Assembly (NCBI GenBank): GCA_041690515.1
Contig: JAWLHF010000100.1
Span: 1-11,908 of the forward strand
Source: BRH-c25 sp041690515
Lineage (GTDB): Bacteria > Bacillota > Clostridia > Lutisporales > Lutisporaceae
Direction of reading: 5' to 3'
Length of the DNA: 11,908 bases
The notes under the pieces were generated by a model. It worked only from the letters and a program-made list of their open reading frames with translations. It did no database searches and was not told the DNA's origin. Positions 5,668 to 11,908 of the stretch are shown in pieces. Each line of letters begins with the position of its first letter. Position 1 is the stretch's first letter. Both the position numbers and the translations under genes were made by a program.

Positions 5668-6615
5668 TTATATGACCTTTATACAAAAATCCGGGCAATA
5701 TGCACTGCAGTATCCGCAAAGTACACACTTACGGGGATCGACCACCGCTTTTCCATTTTCAAGAATTATGGCCTTATGTGTACACTTTCCGGCACAAGTA
5801 CCGCAGCCGCTGCACCAGTAATCGATCAGCAATCTTCTTTGCTTTCTCTTTAGACTCTCTCTTATGTCCGCGGATACTGATCCCCCTTCAAACACTATAA
5901 CATTATTCTTTACTTCTTCTGCATTCTGCATCCCCACTGCTATTGAATGCAGTGAGTCATTGGATAATACAAAATCAAAGCATTCCTCAGCATTTCTGAT
6001 CAAGTTGCCTCCACCCAAAGGCTTCATTGAGAATATTCCCTTACCCCTGGCGGCTGCTTCTGAAACTGCCGCCAGCATTTCCTCAATGCTGCCGTCTATT
6101 ATACCCAAGCCTCTTTTATTTACTATTGGGTGAATTACTTCAATTTCCTTATATTTTATGGAAGCTTTTACTGCAGATATAGCATGGGTGGATATTCCGA
6201 AGCTCCTTATATACCCCTTTTCCTTTGCCTCAACAAAGTACTCAATAGCATCCTGATGTCCTTTCAGTGTCAGCTCGCTTTCCTGCTCGTGAAGGGAAAA
6301 TATATCTATATAGTCCGTACCCAGCTCCTTCAAAGCCTTTTTCAGGCTCTTTTCCGCTCCCTTCCGGTCATATGCATAGCATTTAGTAGATATAATAATA
6401 TCATCTCTTCTGCCTTTCAAAGCTCTTCTTATATAATCATATGTTCTATACAATTCAGCTGTGTCAATAAAGTTAACTCCCATGTCAAAGGCTGTCCTTA
6501 TGACCGATGCCCCCTCCTCCAATCCAAGCTTTGCCTGAAGAGGGCCTATTGTAAGGCTTCCAAAACATAGTCTTGATACCTTAAGACCTGTATTTCCCAA
6601 CTCCCTGTATTCCAT
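5668..6615 (-). CDS. Aldo/keto reductase with C-terminal 2x[4Fe-4S] ferredoxin domain
   Basis: A 315-residue cytoplasmic oxidoreductase. Residues 1-245 are an aldo/keto reductase TIM barrel starting with the usual EYRELGNTGLKVSRLCFGS. The catalytic tetrad appears intact: D51, Y56, K78 and H109. Residues 262-315 are a bacterial-type ferredoxin with two full cluster motifs: C268/C271/C274/C278 and C297/C300/C303/C307, plus C311. This architecture is common in anaerobes; the physiological substrate is unknown. The fusion implies electron exchange between NAD(P)H or a carbonyl substrate and an Fe-S carrier, which is inference. The start lies 2 bases after the stop of the membrane protein gene. 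The only Shine-Dalgarno-like sequence, AAAGGA, is 13 bases upstream inside that gene, so translational coupling is likely. Confidence 0.93.
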   Translation of the reverse strand: MEYRELGNTGLKVSRLCFGSLTIGPLQAKLGLEEGASVIRTAFDMGVNFIDTAELYRTYDYIRRALKGRRDDIIISTKCYAYDRKGAEKSLKKALKELGTDYIDIFSLHEQESELTLKGHQDAIEYFVEAKEKGYIRSFGISTHAISAVKASIKYKEIEVIHPIVNKRGLGIIDGSIEEMLAAVSEAAARGKGIFSMKPLGGGNLIRNAEECFDFVLSNDSLHSIAVGMQNAEEVKNNVIVFEGGSVSADIRESLKRKQRRLLIDYWCSGCGTCAGKCTHKAIILENGKAVVDPRKCVLCGYCSAYCPDFCIKVI

Positions 6616-6617
6616 AT

Positions 6618-8699
6618 TCAGCTTTCTATCCTTTCCCCCATGCTCATTATCAACATTGTAAATGCCATATATATCATCGCTGTCGCCGCTACTACTATCC
6701 CTGAATCATTTACTGCAAAACCAGTTATAGATAATACAGCTATGCTTATCCATGAATACCTTAGGTAACTGTACCTTTCAAACAGGCTTTGCAATTGTTT
6801 TCCCGGCCTGAAGAACATAAAGGCAATAATTATTATTATACTAATCAGCACCTTTGTCCAGATGGTATATCTTATAAGCCTGAGATTCATTGATATCTTC
6901 CTTTGTATAGTGGAAACAACCACTGCTAGTCCATTATTTCCTGCATCCTTTATGAGCCTGCCCATATGAGAAGGGCTTGTTAAACCAATGGAATCAGAGA
7001 TCATCAATAAGGCTACTGCAGAAGCAAGGATCATTAAACCAAAGGAAACATTCCTTTTATTAAATTTTATACCATAAATAAGAAAGTACGCAAGTACATA
7101 ACCTACAGCAGCCGCCAGAGCACCTCCAAAATTAGCTCCCATAAAGGTCAGGCCGAGAATTGCCGCACAGTTCAAAAAATAAAACGCCACGACTGCACCT
7201 TTAGGTTTCTTACCCATAAGCTCCATTAAGCAGCCTGCAGCCATAAGGGAACAGCCTGCAAATACTCCGGCATACTCGTTTCCTATACCGTAAAACCTTG
7301 CACCGATTATTGGGTCATATCCCAACACCGACTGTTTTATAAGTGGGCTTCCTGCAATGATATCAATAGTTAGTCCTGCTATCAGCAGCGTACAGATTGA
7401 AAATATAACCTTTATCTTGTCTTTCAATATACTCTGTAAAATCAGAGATAGCATTGCTGATGCCGCTATTGTGAAAATCATATAAACAGGCAGGCTTATT
7501 TCTCTGTATGAAGTCTTAATATAAAGAAGCGAAATTGGATATGAAAGCATGGTATATGCAAAAAAACTGCATGCCCTTTCCATAAAACCCCTATTCCTGC
7601 TTCTAAAAAACAATGTAGCCAGCAGAAACATGACCAGGGTTATGATTACCATGACCGCATAGGAGGTAAGTACAGGAGCCCTTAATAGTGATGTCCTGAC
7701 TATATTTCTATTCATGGATACAAGGATTTCTCCCGGATCAACTTTTACTGCTTCCTTGATAGCACTTACCTTTGCATATCCCAGCTTGACTAAAATATAA
7801 TCAGCAAGGTCTGTATTAAGTATGATACCCTCACGCCTTGTATTCTCTGAATACAGCAGCCCCCCTGCTTCTGCTTCATGTATGACCACCGGAGTCAGCT
7901 TGTTATTGCCAGCTGATGCCTCTCTTGAGGGATAAGTGGATATAAATATGATGGTTTTGGAGCCATCATAGTCTGCAATTTCCTTCATAAAGCTGTCAAT
8001 ATGACCAATTATTGCACTCTTGCATGACTCATAGGCCCCTTTGCTCATTGATCCCCTGAAGGACTCCAGCCTTTCCATATCTCCAGTTTCAATAACCATA
8101 AGTGAAGAAGCCGGCAGATATTGCTTGTACAATTCTGCCAGCTTCTTATAATCAGTTCTCGTTCCATAAGGAAACAACTGGTCTTTCAAAAGAATGCCCT
8201 CTGTTCGGCTATAGTCCACCGTCCCTTTGCTGTCTATAGCTATCAGCACAGAACTTCTGTCCTGTTCCTCTGTGTCTGCATTCCCAAGGTAGCATACAGT
8301 GCCACCGTTGTTTCTTATGTCATCACCCAGATACCCTATGTATTCCAGGTATCCGCTGTTATTGTTATCTTCTTTTATTTTTTCTATGTTAATATCTTTG
8401 CCTTTTAACTCAAGTCTTTTTCCGGAACCAATAATAAGCTTTGATTTCCTTGGGCTTGCTTTTCCTGTCTGCCTGTTGTTCATTAAAGCACAATTGCTCA
8501 CTTCGATGAGATTGCCCATGAATTTCATCTTATAAAGATCTTCAATGGAAAGGTAATCAGCAACAACCATAATCACCTTGTTTTCCGGCATCTCACTGAA
8601 CACGGTGCTGTCATCCTCCAATGAAAAGCAGCAGCCAGATATTGCATTTACTAATAAAAAGACCATCAAAGAAAAAAAAGCAAAAATGCTTTTAATCAA
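6618..8699 (-). CDS. AlkP-superfamily-like extracytoplasmic domain fused to polytopic membrane domain; function unknown
   Basis: 693 residues. An N-terminal hydrophobic signal (about 4-22) ends in ISGC (C23), which fits a lipobox, followed by a second Cys. Residues about 40-340 form a soluble domain. Pieces resemble alkaline-phosphatase-superfamily proteins: VIMVVADYLSIEDL (42-55), ALMNNRQTG (71-79), IETGDMERL (203-211), LTPVVIHE (268-275) and TRREGIILNTDLADYIL (287-303). Classic metal ligands are not obvious, so it may be inactive or highly divergent. From 345 on there are about 11 membrane helices (near 345-365, 377-394, 402-424, 430-450, 474-493, 502-520, 523-543, 552-569, 614-630, 648-663 and 667-686). 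Motifs in the membrane part include GARFYGIGNEYAGVFAG (466-482), GANFGGALAA (521-530) and FAVNDSGIVVAA (661-672). From memory, similar two-part proteins occur in other Gram-positives without assigned function. The start is TTG with AGGAGAG about 6 bases upstream. It lies 27 bases after ireB and 2 bases before the reductase gene. Confidence 0.85.
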   Translation of the reverse strand: MIKSIFAFFSLMVFLLVNAISGCCFSLEDDSTVFSEMPENKVIMVVADYLSIEDLYKMKFMGNLIEVSNCALMNNRQTGKASPRKSKLIIGSGKRLELKGKDINIEKIKEDNNNSGYLEYIGYLGDDIRNNGGTVCYLGNADTEEQDRSSVLIAIDSKGTVDYSRTEGILLKDQLFPYGTRTDYKKLAELYKQYLPASSLMVIETGDMERLESFRGSMSKGAYESCKSAIIGHIDSFMKEIADYDGSKTIIFISTYPSREASAGNNKLTPVVIHEAEAGGLLYSENTRREGIILNTDLADYILVKLGYAKVSAIKEAVKVDPGEILVSMNRNIVRTSLLRAPVLTSYAVMVIITLVMFLLATLFFRSRNRGFMERACSFFAYTMLSYPISLLYIKTSYREISLPVYMIFTIAASAMLSLILQSILKDKIKVIFSICTLLIAGLTIDIIAGSPLIKQSVLGYDPIIGARFYGIGNEYAGVFAGCSLMAAGCLMELMGKKPKGAVVAFYFLNCAAILGLTFMGANFGGALAAAVGYVLAYFLIYGIKFNKRNVSFGLMILASAVALLMISDSIGLTSPSHMGRLIKDAGNNGLAVVVSTIQRKISMNLRLIRYTIWTKVLISIIIIIAFMFFRPGKQLQSLFERYSYLRYSWISIAVLSITGFAVNDSGIVVAATAMIYMAFTMLIMSMGERIES

Positions 8700-8726
8700 T
8701 ACAATCTCTCCTGAATATTGTTTTGA

Positions 8727-8984
8727 CTACTTCCCGTCCACATATGCCCTTACAAGCTCTTCAAGGAGTTCATCCCTTTCAAGCTTCTTAATCAGGCTTC
8801 TTGCATTATTGTGACTTGTTATATATGTAGGGTCACCGGACAATATATATCCAACAATCTGATTTATGGGGTTGTAGCCTTTCTCCTTCAGTGCACTATA
8901 AACAGATAACAGTATCTCAGGTGCCTCATACTTTTTATCCATTTCCACCTTGAACTTCATTGTATCTTCAAAACTTCCGCTCAT
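8727..8984 (-). CDS. ireB: IreB family regulatory phosphoprotein (UPF0297/DUF965, YrzL)
   Basis: A small cytoplasmic protein of 85 residues, typical length. The family signature GDPTYITSHNNARSLI is complete at 50-65, preceded by EKGYNPINQIVGYILSG (34-50). In Enterococcus faecalis, IreB is phosphorylated on N-terminal threonines by the PASTA kinase IreK and modulates cephalosporin resistance. Here Thr8 (EDTMKF) aligns with the second of those sites, but the first position is not Thr; Ser4 is nearby. A GGGGGTGG tract ends about 4 bases before the ATG. It is the first gene after the promoter at 9101-9129 and probably leads the transcript through the membrane protein and reductase. Confidence 0.94.
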   Translation of the reverse strand: MSGSFEDTMKFKVEMDKKYEAPEILLSVYSALKEKGYNPINQIVGYILSGDPTYITSHNNARSLIKKLERDELLEELVRAYVDGK

Positions 8985-9014
8985 TTTTCCACCCCCAGCT
9001 TCATATATTATGGA

Positions 9015-9053
9015 TTGCAGGAAATACTTTTATGAACCGGCAAACTCCTGCAA
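9015..9053 (-). promoter_or_regulatory. Inverted repeat in the ireB leader
   Basis: Perfect 8-base arms TTGCAGGA (9015-9022) and TCCTGCAA (9046-9053) flank 23 bases within the predicted 110-base 5' leader of ireB. It could form a hairpin in the mRNA about 30 bases before the start codon. There is no T-tract, and the function is unknown. Confidence 0.35.
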
Positions 9054-9100
9054 CGCTTACTAAGCAAACAAAAGCGAGAAATGACATCTCCGATATATAT

Positions 9101-9129
9101 AATATAATATAGTTAATGCTTCATTTCAA
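9101..9129 (-). promoter_or_regulatory. Promoter for the ireB cluster
   Basis: Minus-strand TTGAAA (9129-9124, 5 of 6), exact 17-base spacer, TATATT (9106-9101, 5 of 6) in an A/T-rich stretch. The start would be near 9094. The -35 lies inside a perfect hyphenated palindrome at 9122-9136. Confidence 0.6.
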
Positions 9130-9136
9130 GGAAATG
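9122..9136. repeat. Palindrome over the ireB promoter -35
   Basis: CATTTCAAGGAAATG has perfect 6-base arms (CATTTC/GAAATG) around a 3-base centre. It covers the -35 hexamer. It could be a binding site for an unidentified regulator or a chance A/T-rich palindrome; it does not match the Fur consensus. Confidence 0.35.
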
Positions 9137-9160
9137 TTTGCATATGTAATGAGATTGTCA

Positions 9161-9189
9161 TGGAGAGGGACGTGTATACGCCTTCTCCA
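9161..9189 (-). terminator. Terminator-like hairpin after the GH94 gene
   Basis: Starting 2 bases after the TAA, the arms TGGAGA/TCTCCA, then GG/CC and CGT/ACG, form an approximately 11-bp stem with one mismatch, one bulge and a 4-base loop. On the minus strand no T-tract follows, so intrinsic termination is uncertain; it may instead protect the mRNA 3' end. Confidence 0.5.
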
Positions 9190-9191
9190 TT

Positions 9192-11908
9192 TTACCTCAG
9201 GTTTACAACAACAGAATGCTCCATTCCGTCCTCTGAGAGAATAAGCTTATTATTTTCAAGCTTCTTTCCGTCTAGGACCACCGAAGCCTCTCCTTTGCTT
9301 ACTCTGTTGGGATTCTTTATACTAATGTTGTATATTGTATTGTTGCCATGCTTATATTTAATATTGTACTCAGACCACTCCCTTGGTATGCAAGGTTCAA
9401 ATACAATTTTGTCACCTTTTTTCATGAACCCCAGAATTTGCTGTAAACCTACATTGTACATCCAGCCTGAAGCACCTGTGTACCAGGTCCAACCGCCTCT
9501 TCCGGTGTGAGGGGGCACTGTATAGACATCTGCTGCCATTACATAAGGTTCAACTTTATATCTCAATGCTTCCATCATCGTGTTTGCATGATTGATAGGA
9601 TTAAGCATGTTGTAAAGCTCCCATGCCTTATCACCGTTGCCCATAATTGCAAAAGCCATAATGACCCATACTGCGGCATGGGTATACTGACCTCCATTTT
9701 CTCTTACTCCGGGCAGGTATCCCTTTATATAACCGGGTTCCAAATCTCCCTGGTCGAAGGGGGGAGTGAGAAGCATTATTATACCCTCATCTTTTCTGAC
9801 AAGGTATTGCTCTACCGCACCCATTGCTTCCTTTGTCCGCTCAGGGTTAGCAGCCCCGGAAATTACTGCCCAGGACTGTGCCAGAGAGTCTATCTTACAT
9901 TCGGTATTCTCAGCAGAACCTAAAGGCAGTCCGTTGTCAAAATACGCCCTTCTGTACCAGTTTCCGTCCCATGCGTTCTCTTCCTGAGCCTTAGCTATCT
10001 CCTTCGCAATGTTTATATATCTGTCGGCCTTGTTGGCATCCTTTTTTGATCTGCAAAGCTCTGAAAAATTCATGAGAATATCATAAAGGAACCAGCCCAG
10101 CCATACGCTTTCTCCTTTTCCCTTGTTGCCAACAGTACTCATACCGTCATTCCAATCCCCTGAACCCATTAGCGGAATACCATGGTGTCCGAATTTCAAA
10201 GCCCTTTCAATTGCCCTTGTACAATGCTCATATAGTGAAGCACTGGTATCTGATATTACTGGAATATTGTACCTTTCATCCTCCCCTTCCTTCAATAGCT
10301 CATCTTCAAGGAATTTTGCCCGCTTTTCCAGTATATCTATATCTCCTGTTCTTTTAATATAGTTTATTGTGACGTAAGGGAGCCACAGAAGATCATCAGA
10401 GAACCGTGTCCTTATCCCCTTGTCTGAGCCGGGATGCCACCAATGTTGAACATCACCCTCCAAGAATTGACGGGATGCATGGAACAATACCTGTGCTTTT
10501 GTAAGCTCAGGAAGTGCGTTGGTCACTGCCATTGCATCCTGAAGCTGATCTCTGAAACCATAAGCCCCACCGGACTGGTAGAAGGCTGTCCTTGCCCACA
10601 TCCTGCAGTTCAATGTTTGGTAAAGAAGCCAGCCGTTCAGCATTATATCCATATTCTTATCAGGGGTGGATACCTCCACTTTCCTAAGAACACCTTCCCA
10701 GAAGGCTTTTACCGCTATAAGAGCTTTGTTGACTTCTTTTGCATCCCTGTATTTTCTTGTATAGGTATCCACCATCTCAAGGTTTTCACCCTGCCCCAGC
10801 ATGAACACCAATTCTTTTTGCTCTCTTGGCTTCAATTCCGTAATAATCTGCAGGCAGGCACAGGGATCATAACCGGCCCCCAGTGAGTTGGAAAGCTTAT
10901 CCAGCCTCAATGCTTCAGGATGCAGCAGACTTCCCATGTTGCCAAGGAACTCCCGTCTGTCTCCGGTATAATACCTAGTCTCTGCATTTGAGTCAAGGAA
11001 TGCAATTCTGCCCGAAAAATCGGTATTATAGTTATTTCTTGCCAATATAGCTCCGTTATTGTGCAATTCTGTATAAACATGCTGCATGGTGTATTGATCG
11101 GCAACGCCTAATACTGTTCTTACATAATAGGTTACAGAAAGATGTCTTTTTGAACCCGATATGTTCTTCAGCTTCAATAAACACAGCTTCACATTATCAG
11201 ACACCGGTACGAACTCTGTCAATTCATGCTCTATACCGTTCCAACCATGTTCAAAGGTGGTATAACCGAAGCCATGCCTTATAATATAAGTACTCTCAGT
11301 CCTTATGGGACTTGGAGTTGCTGACCAGATTTCTCCTGAATCCTCATCTCTTATATAGATGATTTCTCCAGAAGGATCAGACACAGGGTCGTTGGACCAA
11401 GTGGATAGTTTGTTTTCCCTGCTGTTCTCAGCCCATGTTGTTGATGCTCCGGATTCTGTCACCATGAAGCCAAAACTTTTGTTTGCAATTATATTGCTCC
11501 AAGGAAGAGGAGTATTCATGGCTTCAGTAAGCTTTATGACATATTCCCTTCCGTTCTTGTCAAAGCCCCCATAACCATTAAACCCTTGTAGTTCAATGCT
11601 TTTTACCTCACTATTGTTGTATCTTTTCCCCTTATTCTTCCATATCTTATATTCAAAAGCGTTCTTACCGCTTCTTATCTTTGTCTGAGCAGACAATGAC
11701 CCGCTCCTCCCCTTGACAACGATTCTTGATGCCGATGTAAGAAGCTTCATGTCCTCTTCCGGAATTGCACTGCCCTGCTTTATAAAGACTCCACCGGACT
11801 TTTCCCTTATGTCTCTTGCATGACTTACAGATACCATATCCTGCAGCAGATTATTAAGAGGCTGTGTGTAACTGCTTTCCTCTTCGTTTATTATGACCAA
11901 ATCCACCA
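9192..11908 (-). CDS. Cyclic beta-1,2-glucan synthase-type protein, C-terminal GH94 part (5' end outside window)
   Basis: The frame is open through the window edge, so the visible 905 residues are the C-terminus of a larger protein. In order: a linker typical of NdvB/Cgs proteins (VDLVIINEEESSYTQPL at the start of the visible part), a beta-sandwich region (about 100-400), and an alpha/alpha-barrel GH94 catalytic domain (about 415-830) with a short C-terminal beta domain. The acid/base motif GSGDWNDGM (581-589, catalytic Asp in WND) is intact. ENGGQYTH (736-743) and TGASGW (810-815) match the phosphate-binding regions of GH94 phosphorylases. In cyclic glucan synthases of about 2,800 residues, a membrane GT84 domain polymerises UDP-glucose, a GH189 region cyclises, and the GH94 domain trims chain length by phosphorolysis. 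A stand-alone 1,2-beta-oligoglucan phosphorylase (about 1,100 residues) is possible but less likely given the N-terminal linker. GTG at 11906 is internal, not the start. Confidence 0.9.
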   Translation of the reverse strand, partial: VDLVIINEEESSYTQPLNNLLQDMVSVSHARDIREKSGGVFIKQGSAIPEEDMKLLTSASRIVVKGRSGSLSAQTKIRSGKNAFEYKIWKNKGKRYNNSEVKSIELQGFNGYGGFDKNGREYVIKLTEAMNTPLPWSNIIANKSFGFMVTESGASTTWAENSRENKLSTWSNDPVSDPSGEIIYIRDEDSGEIWSATPSPIRTESTYIIRHGFGYTTFEHGWNGIEHELTEFVPVSDNVKLCLLKLKNISGSKRHLSVTYYVRTVLGVADQYTMQHVYTELHNNGAILARNNYNTDFSGRIAFLDSNAETRYYTGDRREFLGNMGSLLHPEALRLDKLSNSLGAGYDPCACLQIITELKPREQKELVFMLGQGENLEMVDTYTRKYRDAKEVNKALIAVKAFWEGVLRKVEVSTPDKNMDIMLNGWLLYQTLNCRMWARTAFYQSGGAYGFRDQLQDAMAVTNALPELTKAQVLFHASRQFLEGDVQHWWHPGSDKGIRTRFSDDLLWLPYVTINYIKRTGDIDILEKRAKFLEDELLKEGEDERYNIPVISDTSASLYEHCTRAIERALKFGHHGIPLMGSGDWNDGMSTVGNKGKGESVWLGWFLYDILMNFSELCRSKKDANKADRYINIAKEIAKAQEENAWDGNWYRRAYFDNGLPLGSAENTECKIDSLAQSWAVISGAANPERTKEAMGAVEQYLVRKDEGIIMLLTPPFDQGDLEPGYIKGYLPGVRENGGQYTHAAVWVIMAFAIMGNGDKAWELYNMLNPINHANTMMEALRYKVEPYVMAADVYTVPPHTGRGGWTWYTGASGWMYNVGLQQILGFMKKGDKIVFEPCIPREWSEYNIKYKHGNNTIYNISIKNPNRVSKGEASVVLDGKKLENNKLILSEDGMEHSVVVNLR

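Noticed and set aside
10434..10886. Plus-strand open frame of 150 codons
   Set aside because: Antisense shadow of the GH94 domain, which is continuous and has conserved catalytic motifs.

Overview
The window looks like chromosome of a low-to-mid GC, Gram-positive anaerobe of the class Clostridia. Evidence is the ireB/ruvX/DUF1292 housekeeping neighbourhood, an RNase J gene, a Fur/Feo iron locus, an aldo/keto reductase carrying a ferredoxin domain, AGGAGG-type ribosome binding sites, GTG and TTG starts, and A/T-rich intergenic regions with sigma-A type promoters. A cellulolytic cluster-III-like clostridium fits, but the species cannot be fixed from the sequence. Every gene I can support lies on the minus strand, so transcription runs from high to low coordinates. 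No mobile element, CRISPR array, rRNA or tRNA was seen.

Layout in transcription order: (1) 11908-9192, the C-terminal ~905 residues of a very large cyclic beta-1,2-glucan synthase-type protein (GH94 domain). (2) 8984-5145, a probable cluster of ireB, a 693-residue AlkP-like/polytopic membrane protein with a TTG start, a [4Fe-4S] aldo/keto reductase starting 2 bases after it, and ruvX. A promoter sits before ireB. (3) 4984-4703, a DUF1292 gene with its own near-consensus promoter and a clear terminator. (4) 4625-1643, an iron block: a promoter bracketed by two Fur-box-like palindromes, feoA, feoB, an overlapping 60-residue cysteine-rich gene, and fur with its own candidate promoter and terminator. 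(5) 1263-1, the first 421 codons of RNase J after a 379-base A/T-rich intergenic region.

The iron block reads as a self-contained regulon. Fur with bound Fe(II) would sit on both operators and shut the feoA promoter; loss of iron would release FeoA/FeoB and the small Cys-rich protein. I see no terminator between the Cys-rich gene and fur, so feo readthrough may also feed fur.

The least understood parts, and the best candidates for undescribed biology, are three. One is the 8-cysteine mini-protein translationally coupled to feoB. The second is the FeoB membrane core, which departs from the usual GFGCNxPA-type motif. The third is the degenerate AlkP-like domain joined to about 11 membrane helices, coupled to an iron-sulfur oxidoreductase and placed inside the normally tight ireB-ruvX neighbourhood.
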